64,000 nt of DNA from JACDAE01 sp963744875 (lineage in GTDB: Bacteria; Chloroflexota; Ktedonobacteria; Ktedonobacterales; Ktedonobacteraceae). The stretch spans positions 62,001 to 126,000 of the forward strand of contig CAVUVQ010000034.1 in the NCBI GenBank assembly GCA_963744875.1, in the 5' to 3' direction. Under the pieces are notes generated by a model. The model searched no databases. It saw nothing but the letters and a program-made list of their open reading frames with translations, and was not told where the DNA came from. The translations under genes and the position numbers were made by a program. Numbering within the stretch: position 1 is the first letter of the stretch; each line of letters opens with the position of its first letter. This document shows positions 26,039 to 35,027 of the stretch, one piece after another.

Positions 26039-26335
26039 GTGCAGAAACGCAGCAGTGAATCAAGTTCTGGCCCACGTCGCGATCGACGTGAAGGCCGCGG
26101 CGACCGCATGTCGCGCCGCAAAATATGTCAGTTTTGCCACGATCATGTACGCGAAATCGATTATAAAGATTCCGGTCGTTATATGAAACGCTACATTTCC
26201 GATCGCGGCAAGATTGAGCCACGCCGCAAAACTGGCACCTGTGCCAAACATCAGCGTGGTTTAAGTACAGCGATCAAACAGGCTCGCTTTATGGCCCTGC
26301 TCCCCTACACCGCAGAACATATGCGTGGCATGTAG
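26039..26335 (+). CDS. rpsR: 30S ribosomal protein S18
   Basis: 98 aa with a GTG start at 26039 behind AAGGAG. The core is bS18 (KICQFCHDHVREIDYKDSGR; YISDRGKIEPRRKTGTCAKH; ARFMALLPYT). CQFC and the Cys of TGTCAKHQ are retained, so this is the probably zinc-binding C+ form. A 25-residue basic N-terminal extension precedes the domain. It forms the S6:S18 pair with the first gene of the operon. Confidence 0.95.
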   Translation: MQKRSSESSSGPRRDRREGRGDRMSRRKICQFCHDHVREIDYKDSGRYMKRYISDRGKIEPRRKTGTCAKHQRGLSTAIKQARFMALLPYTAEHMRGM

Positions 26336-26379
26336 CAAGGTCACACGGCACCTGGAATATGTTTTTTGCTAGTATCAAT

Positions 26380-26560
26380 GAGGAGGCAAGGAAATATGAT
26401 GTTTCCCTTGCTCTCCTCTCGATAGAGACAATGGTTTCCCCCACGGGAAGGTTATTGTACCCCGTCTCTGACCGGGTAGGCTGCTTGCCAGCCAGGGTTG
26501 GGTCGTTCCCTCAAGATGGCTCCCCGCACGGGACCACGCTCGAACTCGGATGCGAACGAC
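26380..26560 (+). ncRNA. Candidate structured RNA or leader upstream of the foldase gene
   Basis: Three hairpins lie in a row: 26380-26394 with 26402-26418 (about 15 bp, GAGGAGGCAAGGAAA arm), TACCC/GGGTA around 26458-26478, and GTCGTTC (26502-26508) with GAACGAC (26554-26560) enclosing CCC-GCAC-GGG. There is no good coding frame. The first hairpin may simply terminate the rpsR operon. I do not recognise a known riboswitch or 6S/SRP consensus. Confidence 0.35.
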
Positions 26561-26629
26561 GTGTACTAGCGGGTGCCTTTGTTTCCTCCCTCTGTCCTTC
26601 AAACAGGGGTATCCACAAAGGAGTTTTGG

Positions 26630-28054
26630 ATGACTAGTCAGACGGCACGCAGGCCCAATAGTCCACGGCCCACGCGCTCTGCTAAAGCAAGAAAATATAC
26701 GAAACAGACGGCGCACGTCGAGGCTCGTCGGGATGGCAAACCCCTTATTTTTGGATGGGGAGGCCACCTCTCTCGTACTGAGAAAACTCGACTTCAACGT
26801 CGCATAATCTGGGCAATGACCGCCCTCATCGGACTACTCATTGTCTTTGTTATCGTTGGCTTCTGGGTCAACCTTAATATTCTTATTCCCGCTCAGCCAA
26901 TCACAACGGTTAACGGCGAATCTATCCCGCAATCTAACTACCGTAAGTACTTCGCACTGGATGCTCAGTTTGAGGCCAACCATATCTATGGACCCAACGG
27001 GCTGAATACACAACGCGATAACCTTAGCAAACAGGTAGCCGATGCACAAACAGTAATCGACAACTTAGATAAACAGATCAAAGCGCTCCCAGCCGGCAAA
27101 AGCACACAGCGTACAAACCTGCAAACTCAGTTGACCAGCGCAACAAGCAATCACGATAACTTGAATGCCCAGTACCAAAACATGCTTCAGAGCACTATCC
27201 CTAACGAAATGCAGCTCTTTACGCAATCACAGTACGGGAATGATGCTGTAGGTACTTTGCAGGATGATGTGTTCATTCGTCAATGGCTGGCTAAACAGAA
27301 CTCTACAGTAGCTGGCCGCGTTCAGCCATCGAGTAGCGCCATTGATCAGGCAATCAGCTCTTTTAGCGCGAATTTGCCAAAGGCTACAAACTACAACAAA
27401 TTTCTGAGTGATAACAGTTTGAGCAATGACGATGCTCATGCCATGATGGCTGTAATGTTGCGTCGCATCAACATGCAAGCATACCTGTCATCACTGATCG
27501 TTCCACCTCTGTATCAAGTTCACGCACGGGATATAACGCTCAGCACGCAGACACTGGCAAATTCGATCTTGAAGCAACTCAAAAATAATGGTGACTTCGC
27601 CAAAATTGCTAAAGCTCAGTCGGTTGATGCTACCACGAAAGCAAATGGTGGTGATCTTGGCTGGTTGGCTCAGGGTCAATACGCACAAAATATTGCTTCG
27701 AACACCAGCGGTATTGTAGACAACTGGATCTTTGATCGCGCCCGTACAGCAAATGAGCTGAGCGGCGTCATCACGGAAAACGGTGCCTATCATATCATCC
27801 AGATCTTGCAGATCGATCCTGCACGGTCGGTTGATGCAACTACCCTGGGTACGCTGCAAAAAAATGCTTTGACTTCCTGGTTGCTCTCACAAAAAGGCAA
27901 ACTGGGCCTGTCCGTCATATCCAGCGACCAGAACAAGCTGCTTGATCCAATGAACATTCCTAATACAACACCGTCGCTACCAGCTTCACCGCCAGCTACT
28001 GCTACCCCTGCTGCTGGTGGTGCCCCTGGCAGCACGACTGGTACCACTCCATAG
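26630..28054 (+). CDS. Membrane-anchored PpiC-type peptidyl-prolyl isomerase (SurA/PrsA-like)
   Basis: 474 aa from the ATG at 26630 (AAAGGAG just upstream); an in-frame ATG 19 codons earlier has no RBS. A basic 65-residue cytoplasmic N-terminus precedes one membrane anchor (about 67-88, IIWAMTALIGLLIVFVIVGF). The exported part has a SurA-N-like region (ITTVNGESIPQSNYRKYFAL), a coiled segment and a parvulin domain at about 300-420 (YQVHARDITLST; FAKIAKAQSVDATTKANGGD; LSGVITENGAYHIIQILQ). A Pro/Ala/Thr tail closes it. Role: folding of secreted proteins at the outer face of the membrane. Confidence 0.85.
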   Translation: MTSQTARRPNSPRPTRSAKARKYTKQTAHVEARRDGKPLIFGWGGHLSRTEKTRLQRRIIWAMTALIGLLIVFVIVGFWVNLNILIPAQPITTVNGESIPQSNYRKYFALDAQFEANHIYGPNGLNTQRDNLSKQVADAQTVIDNLDKQIKALPAGKSTQRTNLQTQLTSATSNHDNLNAQYQNMLQSTIPNEMQLFTQSQYGNDAVGTLQDDVFIRQWLAKQNSTVAGRVQPSSSAIDQAISSFSANLPKATNYNKFLSDNSLSNDDAHAMMAVMLRRINMQAYLSSLIVPPLYQVHARDITLSTQTLANSILKQLKNNGDFAKIAKAQSVDATTKANGGDLGWLAQGQYAQNIASNTSGIVDNWIFDRARTANELSGVITENGAYHIIQILQIDPARSVDATTLGTLQKNALTSWLLSQKGKLGLSVISSDQNKLLDPMNIPNTTPSLPASPPATATPAAGGAPGSTTGTTP

Positions 28055-28099
28055 TACATCTTTGTAGTTTTGTTGGATTTTCGTCCATCAAGGTAATCG

Positions 28100-28130
28100 G
28101 GTAGGGGCGTCACCTTGCGTGCGCCCGCTT
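28100..28130. repeat. Half-copy of repeat family B
   Basis: GGTAGGGGCGTCACCTTGCG and TGCGCCC match one arm of the perfect palindrome at 47391-47475. No second arm nearby. It lies between the foldase gene and the family A repeat. Confidence 0.65.
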
Positions 28131-28185
28131 CCCGAGAAACAAGGCCGATGGGATGGCACATATTCAGAAAATACAATCAGCAACC

Positions 28186-28350
28186 GTAGGGACCATATTT
28201 ATAGCGTCTGGCAATTCATTGAAGGGGATTGTCATCACCAATGGACAGAAAATCCGGTGTAGTTGTGCAAAAAGGGTTGGATACCCATGTGTTCAACGAA
28301 GTCACAATACATCTCAATGAATTGCCGGACGCTATAAATATGATCCCTAC
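28186..28350. repeat. MITE-like inverted repeat, family A
   Basis: Arms 28186-28222 and 28314-28350 (37 bases, about three mismatches) enclose a 91-base non-coding centre. The outer ends begin GTAGGGACCATATTTATAGC. The total of 165 bp with long terminal inverted repeats and no gene resembles a miniature transposable element. No clear target duplication was seen. Confidence 0.8.
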
Positions 28351-28411
28351 TGTTCTAAAGGCAAAGATTTTTTAACAGTAGCACAAACACTAAGGAATAA
28401 ACGCACTTTCC

Positions 28412-29644
28412 ATGACCAATATCGCACCCGAGAGTACAACTCAAACGTTCCAGACGCTCTTGCAGCCCACAGAACCAATTCACCAACTGCTAGAGACAAC
28501 TTCACTGTACCTGCATATCCCCTTCTGTCATACACGTTGCCATTATTGTGACTTCAATACTTACGCCGGCATCCTCCCTTTACGCGAACCATATGTGCGA
28601 GCCCTACTCACTGAAATAGAACTCGCGGGCAAAGCTGTTCAGCTTGCTCTTGACCTACCCAGGCGCTCCCGCACAATCTTCTTTGGCGGTGGCACTCCCA
28701 GTATGCTTAGCGTTTCTCAGATCAGTCGCCTGCTCAATGCTTGCTTCCAGGCATTCAGTATCGATAAGGATGCCGAAATCACGTTGGAAGCTAATCCCGG
28801 CACACTTTCCCAGGAGCAGTTGGAGGGACTACGTACCGCTGGCATCAATCGGCTCAGTATGGGTGCACAGAGCTTCGACGCCGACCTCCTCAACACGTTG
28901 GGACGTATTCACTCACCAGCAGAAATCACGCAAGCAGTCCAATATGCTCGTGCGGCGGGCTTTACGTCAATTAACCTGGACTTCATGTTTGGATTACCCA
29001 ATCAGACCATGCAACACTGGCGCGATACACTTGAGCGTGCCCTCGATCTGCATCCTGACCATTTCTCATTGTATTCCCTGATCATCGAGGAAGGCACGCC
29101 ATTCCATACATGGACCGCCGAAGGTCGCATCACACCAGGCGACGAAGATCTTTGCGCAGATATGTACGAATATGCCGATGAGTTATTGCAAAAGGCTGGC
29201 TACATCAATTATGAAATCTCTAACTGGTCTTTGCCTGGTCATCATAGCCGCCACAATCTGACGTACTGGCAAAATCTACCCTACATTGGCATGGGGGCCG
29301 GAGCTTATTCGAGCTTCGCTAACAGTCGTTTCTCTAATGAACGTGACCCGCTTGCCTACATTAAACAACTCAAAACAGGACACCTTCCCGAAGTCGAGCG
29401 AGAAGTTATTGAACCTGAACAGGCAATGGCCGAAACAGCATTCCTGGCTCTTCGTACCGCCATCGGACTCCACCTTCCCACCTTCGAGCAGCGTTTCGCA
29501 CAACCTTTCGCACAGTTTGTTGGCAACCGCCTACGCATAGTGGAGGAGGCTGGATTATTGGAACAAGAGAACGGATGGCTACGCCTGAGTCAACGCGGAC
29601 GCTTACTTGGCAATGAAGTCTTTCTACGCTTGCTACCTGATTAG
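28412..29644 (+). CDS. hemW: Radical SAM protein HemW (heme chaperone)
   Basis: 410 aa. Radical SAM cluster motif CHTRCHYC (Cys39, 43, 46) follows SLYLHIPF, and FFGGGTPSML, RLSMGAQSFD and FGLPNQTMQHW are the usual HemN/HemW blocks. The CxxxCxxC form, the size and the C-terminal domain (SNWSLPGHHSRHNLTYW) point to HemW, which hands heme to target proteins, rather than coproporphyrinogen dehydrogenase HemN. Only a distant AAGGA lies upstream, so the exact start is less sure. recJ follows after 17 bases in an operon. Confidence 0.88.
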   Translation: MTNIAPESTTQTFQTLLQPTEPIHQLLETTSLYLHIPFCHTRCHYCDFNTYAGILPLREPYVRALLTEIELAGKAVQLALDLPRRSRTIFFGGGTPSMLSVSQISRLLNACFQAFSIDKDAEITLEANPGTLSQEQLEGLRTAGINRLSMGAQSFDADLLNTLGRIHSPAEITQAVQYARAAGFTSINLDFMFGLPNQTMQHWRDTLERALDLHPDHFSLYSLIIEEGTPFHTWTAEGRITPGDEDLCADMYEYADELLQKAGYINYEISNWSLPGHHSRHNLTYWQNLPYIGMGAGAYSSFANSRFSNERDPLAYIKQLKTGHLPEVEREVIEPEQAMAETAFLALRTAIGLHLPTFEQRFAQPFAQFVGNRLRIVEEAGLLEQENGWLRLSQRGRLLGNEVFLRLLPD

Positions 29645-29661
29645 CACGGAAGGAAACGCGC

Positions 29662-31443
29662 GTGGCTATATCATCGCCGCTAAACATACATCCCCAACTC
29701 TCGAAAGAGCAATTTCAAGAAGCGAGGATGGCGGGAATTAATCAATTTCACGCTCAACTGTTGAGCAACCGGGGCATCACAACTCCTGTACAGATGTGTA
29801 TGTTTATCGCCGCGAAGTACGAGGAGACGCCTGAGCCGCTTAGCCTCATTGATATGCTTCGTGCTGTTGCACGTATCCAGCAAGCATTAGAGCAAAAAGA
29901 ACACATTACGGTGTATGGCGACTATGATGCGGACGGTGTTACCTCCTCAGCCCTACTCTTCCGTGCGCTTCGCACCCTTAAAGCCGCCGATGCCGTTCTC
30001 GATTATCACATTCCACACCGTCTACGCGATGGGTGTGGACTCAATATCCCTGCACTCGATCTGCTCAAGGCGCGTGGAACACAATTGATCATTACGACCG
30101 ATTGCGCGAGTTCAGATGTAGAGCAGATTGATTATGCTAACACGCTCGGCATAGATGTAATCATCACGGATCACCATAATCCCCCAGTGGAACTTCCCCG
30201 TGCCTTCGCGATGGTCAATCCCTGGCGACCAGACTGTACTTATGGCGAACGTTATCTGTGTGGGGTAGGTATAGCTTTCAAGCTCACACAGGCGCTCTAT
30301 CGAGCGTATAAACGTTCTACGGAAGACGAAATGCAGTTGCTCGATCTCGTAGCCATTGGTACGGTGGCTGACATTGCCCCCTTGCTTGGAGAGAACCATA
30401 CGCTGGTACGCCTGGGTATGCAGCGCCTCAACACAACGCAAAAACCTGGCTTGCGAGCGCTGATACGAAACGCTGGCCTACAGGCCGGGAAACTTCGTGA
30501 GCGTGATATCGCCTACGGCCTCGCACCACGTATCAATGCAGCAGGCCGCATGAAAGATGCCAGTATCGCCTTTGAACTACTCATCACAGACAACGAAGCC
30601 GAAGCCAACGCACGTGTAGCTGAACTGGAACAACTCAATCGGACACGCCAGCAAGAGACTGAGGAACTGATGCGCAGCGTGCGTGAGCAGGCTCAGCACC
30701 AGCCTACAAAATCAATAATTCTGGTCAGTGGAGATAACTGGCACGAGGGCATCATCGGGCTTGTCGCAGGCAAGTTAGTAGAAGAGATCAACAAACCTGT
30801 TCTGGTTCTCAGTACCGATAGCGAGACACACTTGAGTCGCGGCTCGGCACGCAGTTTGAAAGGCTTTAACATTATCGAAGCTCTGCGTGGCTTCGCGAGT
30901 CGCCTGGAACGTTATGGCGGTCATGCTCAGGCGGCAGGCTTCACCATTCGCACCGAGCGTATTGAAGAACTGCGTGAACATCTTCTCCAATGGAACGCTC
31001 AGGATGCCTCTGTCGCCGCAGTTGTTGATGGTACAGAAATCCCTGACTTAACAGGCGTCGTCACGGAGCAGGAGAGCGCTCCAGCACGAGATCCGCAAAT
31101 GGTCGATATCGTCTTGACCAGAATGGAACTCCTCAATTATGACCTCTATAAAACATTACGAGTTCTGAGTCCCTTTGGTGCAGGCAATCCCGAACCAACT
31201 TTCAAGATGGAGAAACTGCGGCTGCTAGGCGCATGGCCCAGCGCAAACGGCTTGCATCTACGTTTACGCCTGGGAGCAAGCACCGGGAATAATCAATACA
31301 CAGCAACACTACTACGCGGCGCAACCAGGCGTCAGGAGCTGAATGGCATCGAATCAGTTAACATAATATTTAGAGTTGAGTCGTCGGAGGATGAAGGGAA
31401 ACGGGATGTGTGGTTAAAGATCCTGGATGTGGAACCCGCCTAG
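29662..31443 (+). CDS. recJ: Single-stranded-DNA-specific exonuclease RecJ
   Basis: 593 aa, GTG start behind GGAAGGAAA. The DHH nuclease motifs are complete: VYGDYDADGVTSSA, LIITTDCASS, IDVIITDHHNPPVE, GTVADIAPLL; the DHHA1 domain has YGGHAQAAGFTI. A C-terminal OB-like domain follows (ARDPQMVDIVLTRMELL..., LSPFGAGNPEPTFKME). RecJ degrades single-stranded DNA 5' to 3' in recombination and repair. Length is close to the core RecJ of E. coli. Co-transcribed with hemW; a terminator overlaps the end. Confidence 0.94.
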   Translation: MAISSPLNIHPQLSKEQFQEARMAGINQFHAQLLSNRGITTPVQMCMFIAAKYEETPEPLSLIDMLRAVARIQQALEQKEHITVYGDYDADGVTSSALLFRALRTLKAADAVLDYHIPHRLRDGCGLNIPALDLLKARGTQLIITTDCASSDVEQIDYANTLGIDVIITDHHNPPVELPRAFAMVNPWRPDCTYGERYLCGVGIAFKLTQALYRAYKRSTEDEMQLLDLVAIGTVADIAPLLGENHTLVRLGMQRLNTTQKPGLRALIRNAGLQAGKLRERDIAYGLAPRINAAGRMKDASIAFELLITDNEAEANARVAELEQLNRTRQQETEELMRSVREQAQHQPTKSIILVSGDNWHEGIIGLVAGKLVEEINKPVLVLSTDSETHLSRGSARSLKGFNIIEALRGFASRLERYGGHAQAAGFTIRTERIEELREHLLQWNAQDASVAAVVDGTEIPDLTGVVTEQESAPARDPQMVDIVLTRMELLNYDLYKTLRVLSPFGAGNPEPTFKMEKLRLLGAWPSANGLHLRLRLGASTGNNQYTATLLRGATRRQELNGIESVNIIFRVESSEDEGKRDVWLKILDVEPA

Positions 31444-31462
31444 GGGCCACGTTGGTGGCCCC
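31443..31462. terminator. Hairpin terminator between recJ and gcvPB
   Basis: GGGGCCAC (31443-31450) pairs perfectly with GTGGCCCC (31455-31462), 4-base loop, starting at the recJ stop codon. It lies between convergent genes; no T-run. Confidence 0.7.
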
Positions 31463-31474
31463 ATATCAGGCACA

Positions 31475-32959
31475 TTAATGCGACGTTTCCTGACCCTGTG
31501 TCCAGCGCAGATTAGGTTTACGTGCGGCGAGTGCCTGGTCAAGCCTCCCTATAACGGTTGTGTGGGGCGCGGTCCTGACGATTTCAGGATTGTTGCGGCT
31601 CTCCTCGGCAATCTGGTGCATAACGGCAACGAAAGTATCCAGCGTTTCGCGCGTCTCCGTTTCGGTTGGCTCAATCATCATTGCTTCATGCACAATTAAG
31701 GGAAAGTAGACCGTAGGCGCATACATGCCGAAATCAAGCAGACGTTTGGCGACATCAAGGGCTGTGACACCACTCTCATCCTTTTGACGCTGCGCGGTGG
31801 CAACAAACTCATGCTGGCACGTAAGAGGGTACGCAATCTCATAATCGGAGGCCAGTTCGTATTTGAGATAGTTTGCGTTGAGAATGGCACTTTCGGCAAC
31901 GTGACGTAACCCATCAGGTCCATTGCTACGAATATAGGTATAGGCCCGCACCAGCACGCCGAAATTACCCATATTGGCACGCACTTTCCCAATTGATTGA
32001 GGGCCAGCGTCTTCCCAATAATACTCCTGTCCATTTTTAGCTGGCAAGGGACCAGGCAAGAACGCAACCAGGTGCTCTTTGACGCCGATCGGTCCAGCTC
32101 CCGGTCCACCACCTCCATGGGGTGTGCTACAGGTCTTGTGCAGATTGAAGTGCACAACATCAAAGCCCATGTCGCCTGGACGCGTGATGCCTAATACAGC
32201 ATTTGCGTTGGCACCGTCGTAGTAAAGTTGGCCGCCTACTTCATGCACTCTCTGGGCAATCTCCAGAATGTTGCCATCAAAAAGTCCCAGCGTGTTAGGA
32301 TTAGTCATCATAATAGCGGCAATAGTATTAGCATTCGACTCCAGAATTGCTTGCAGATGATCCATGTCGATGCCGCCAGTTTTTGTATCAGTTTTAACCT
32401 CGACGACGCGATAATCAGCCAACGTTGAGCTGGCAGGATTTGTGCCGTGAGCGTTGTCGGGAATGATCACAAGGTTACGATATCCCTCACCCTGACTCTG
32501 ATGATAGGCTTTGATGAGCATGAGGCCCGTTAGTTCGCCATGCGCACCCGCTGATGGTTGCAATGTAACACGTGTCATACCCGATATTTCAGCAAGATAT
32601 TGCTCTAGCTCGTAGATAAGCTGAATGGCACCCTGTACCGTGCTATCTGGCTGCAATGGATGGATATGGGCAAATCCAGGTAGAGCTGCAATATCTTCAT
32701 TGAGCTTGGGATTATACTTCATCGTGCAGGAACCAAGCGGATAAAAGCCCGTATCGACGCCGAAATTACGCTGCGATAGATGCGTATAATGACGTACAAC
32801 CTCGATCTCGCTTACTTCTGGTAGAGGAGCTAGTTCCTGGCGCAAGAGGTTAGCAGGCAACAGAGCATCCAATGCTTCGGTCGGCACATCCATTTCAGGC
32901 ATAGTGGCAGCTCGTCTGCCGGGAGCACCCTTTTCGAAAATCAATGACTCTATGCTCAT
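31475..32959 (-). CDS. gcvPB: Glycine dehydrogenase (decarboxylating) subunit 2
   Basis: 494 aa. Carries the PLP-binding lysine in HFNLHKTCSTPHGGGGPGAG and other P-protein C-half blocks (FGVDTGFYPLGSCTMKYNPK; QPSAGAHGELTGLMLIKAYH). With subunit 1 it forms the split P-protein that decarboxylates glycine and loads aminomethyl onto lipoyl GcvH. Its ATG overlaps the stop of gcvPA (TAATG) and the GGAGG RBS lies within gcvPA, so translation is coupled. gcvT, gcvH and lpd are not in the window. Confidence 0.96.
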   Translation of the reverse strand: MSIESLIFEKGAPGRRAATMPEMDVPTEALDALLPANLLRQELAPLPEVSEIEVVRHYTHLSQRNFGVDTGFYPLGSCTMKYNPKLNEDIAALPGFAHIHPLQPDSTVQGAIQLIYELEQYLAEISGMTRVTLQPSAGAHGELTGLMLIKAYHQSQGEGYRNLVIIPDNAHGTNPASSTLADYRVVEVKTDTKTGGIDMDHLQAILESNANTIAAIMMTNPNTLGLFDGNILEIAQRVHEVGGQLYYDGANANAVLGITRPGDMGFDVVHFNLHKTCSTPHGGGGPGAGPIGVKEHLVAFLPGPLPAKNGQEYYWEDAGPQSIGKVRANMGNFGVLVRAYTYIRSNGPDGLRHVAESAILNANYLKYELASDYEIAYPLTCQHEFVATAQRQKDESGVTALDVAKRLLDFGMYAPTVYFPLIVHEAMMIEPTETETRETLDTFVAVMHQIAEESRNNPEIVRTAPHTTVIGRLDQALAARKPNLRWTQGQETSH

Positions 32960-34308
32960 TACTGCACCTCCTTCAATACGTTTACCAGGAGATCAATATC
33001 TTCTTTCGTGCGCGTCTCGGTGACACAGAAAAGCATCAAGTTCTCCATCCCGGCATGACTTTTGTCCAACGGATACCCACCAAGAATTCCAGCCTGTGCA
33101 AAATGTTGCTGCAATCTGTCGGCAGAGACCGGCGTTTTGATGACAAATTCATCAAAGAAGGGACTGCTGAAGGCGGCTGTAAAGCCTGGAATAGCGGTGA
33201 TCTGGCGATAGGCATAATGAGCCTTTTGCAGACAAAGTTCGCTCATCTCACGAAAGCCCTGTTTCCCTAGTGCGGCGAGAAAGATCGTCGCACCAACAGC
33301 CAGCAGTGATTGGTTGGTGCAGATATTGGAGGTGGCGCGTTCGCGGCGAATATGCTGCTCACGCGTCTGCAACGTCAGCACATAACCAGTCTGCTTGCTA
33401 TCACCCTCCTCAATGGTTTGTCCAACGAGGCGTCCGGGCAACAGGCGCATAAATTTCTGTTTGGCAGCCATAAAACCCAGGGCAGGTGCTCCATAGCTCA
33501 TAGCATTACCGAAGCTCATCATCTCTCCGACAGCAATATCCGCACCATAAGTTCCCGGCGGTGCCAGAATACCTAGCGAGGCGGGTTCGGTAATGGCGGT
33601 TACAAAAAGCGCTTTCCCTTTATGTGTAATCGCTTCAATGGAATGCACATCCTCAATACAACCAAAGAAGTTCGGTTGCTGGATGACCACGGCGGCGGTA
33701 GTTGAGCTAACGGCAGCGTCAAGATCCTCAAGGGAGGTCACGCCGTCATAGACAGGGACCTCTTTAATCGCGAAGCCACGTGCAAAGGCGTAGGTCTGTA
33801 GCACACGGCGATATTGTGGATCGACGCCGCCTGATATGACAACTTCTCCACGTCCACCGGGGCCGAGGGCCAGCAGCACAGCCTCGACCAGGGCGGTTGA
33901 GCCATCATAAAGGGAAGCATTGGCGATATCGAGACCAGTTAACTGGCAAACCATCGTTTGAAACTCGTAGATTGCCTGCAACATGCCCTGGCTCACTTCT
34001 GGCTGATAGGGAGTGTAGGAGGTAACAAACTCGGAGCGGCGTTGCAGGTGAGGAACGATGCTGGGTATAGCATGATCATAGGTGCCTGCGCCAAGAAAGG
34101 AGATGGTGGTATCAAGGTTCTTGTTACGCGCCGCCATAGTGTTCAAAAGGCGCTTCAGATCTGGCTCGGAGCGAGCTGGCGGCAAAGCAAGAGGGCGATT
34201 GAAGCGCACATTGTCTGGCACAGTTTCCAGTAAATCCTCAATTGAGGAAAGCTCCATGTGCTCTAACATCGCCTGTTGTTCTTGCCGGGTATTGGGTACA
34301 TAGCTCAT
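32959..34308 (-). CDS. gcvPA: Glycine dehydrogenase (decarboxylating) subunit 1
   Basis: 449 aa from the ATG at 34308 (MSYVPNTRQEQQAMLEHMEL); an upstream in-frame ATG gives 22 more residues without family support. Typical blocks: FLGAGTYDHAIPSIV, FVTSYTPYQPEVSQGMLQAI, DIANASLYDGSTALVEA, GYPLDKSHAGMENLMLFCVT. It is the N-half of the split P-protein and partner of GcvPB. A promoter at 34508-34536 and a structured 200-base leader precede it. Confidence 0.96.
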   Translation of the reverse strand: MSYVPNTRQEQQAMLEHMELSSIEDLLETVPDNVRFNRPLALPPARSEPDLKRLLNTMAARNKNLDTTISFLGAGTYDHAIPSIVPHLQRRSEFVTSYTPYQPEVSQGMLQAIYEFQTMVCQLTGLDIANASLYDGSTALVEAVLLALGPGGRGEVVISGGVDPQYRRVLQTYAFARGFAIKEVPVYDGVTSLEDLDAAVSSTTAAVVIQQPNFFGCIEDVHSIEAITHKGKALFVTAITEPASLGILAPPGTYGADIAVGEMMSFGNAMSYGAPALGFMAAKQKFMRLLPGRLVGQTIEEGDSKQTGYVLTLQTREQHIRRERATSNICTNQSLLAVGATIFLAALGKQGFREMSELCLQKAHYAYRQITAIPGFTAAFSSPFFDEFVIKTPVSADRLQQHFAQAGILGGYPLDKSHAGMENLMLFCVTETRTKEDIDLLVNVLKEVQ

Positions 34309-34500
34309 AGTGAGTGAACTCCCCTTAAAATCTAGGAACTCCCCACAGAAGTGATTTCTGTCTATCTGATACATAAGGGGAGCATAGGTGACGGTTATTG
34401 GTTACGAATTTCATGTGCAGGTAAGTGTGAGGCGGGTCTGGTCTCAGGAAGGGCCGGTGAGCTGAAATCCTGGGCACCCGCGAGAGATGCCCCTGCTTGA
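34309..34500 (-). promoter_or_regulatory. Structured leader of gcvPAB
   Basis: The leader contains nested stems: GCGGGT/ACCCGC (34432-34437 with 34476-34481) enclosing CAGGA/TCCTG (34445-34449 with 34468-34472). I do not see the glycine riboswitch consensus. Either a different control element or an embedded intergenic repeat. Confidence 0.35.
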
Positions 34501-34507
34501 CCCTTAT

Positions 34508-34536
34508 ATTGTATCCGATTGGTACGCTCAAAGCAA
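34508..34536 (-). promoter_or_regulatory. Promoter of gcvPA-gcvPB
   Basis: On the minus strand TTGCTT (34536-34531), 17-base spacer, TACAAT (34513-34508). Confidence 0.6.
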
Positions 34537-35027
34537 AACTGGAATTCCCCTTGCAAAACAGAGAAAAGGTAGGATGAATAATTTTAGATCAAAATTTTTC
34601 ATTTCTTGTCTTTTATTACCATGTAAATGATAACGCTTCTTCACGCAAGACGAGTTGAAGAAGCGACGCAGTGACGTGGAACGGAGCGCGAAAAACCATC
34701 CCATTCAACGTGCCGGAGCCAGACGTGTTGGCGGGGAACGATTGGAAGAAGGATTGAGGTTCTAGAGGGCGTGCCATCATAAGTGGTCCAGATTGAGAAA
34801 CTGCTTCGGAATGCGAGGCGGTAATGCTACATTGCCAAAAGAGCAAGATAAGAGAAGTTTTTGCGCAGGTTTGACGGTAGAATGTCTTGCATGCAATGAG
34901 GGGAGCGCAAGACCTTTGTACGCAAGACTGACAGGCCCGGCGTTCGCTTTCTGCTGACGGCGGGCTGATACGAACGCCAACACGATTGATGTGATAGAAT
35001 ATATGTTTCAATTCCGAGGAGGAGCTT
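34537..35027. other. Intergenic region between gcvPA and the MBL gene
   Basis: No credible gene in about 490 bases. A perfect 10-bp hairpin (CGCTTCTTCA 34634-34643 with TGAAGAAGCG 34656-34665) lies in it. The right end should hold the promoter of the divergent gene at 35028. Confidence 0.5.

Noticed and set aside
26375..26797. 140-codon minus-strand frame over the structured gap
   Set aside because: Antisense to the foldase start and the hairpins, Arg/Ser-rich, no RBS.
34309..34500. Glycine riboswitch before gcvPA
   Set aside because: Position is right, but the conserved aptamer blocks are not visible; only generic stems are present.
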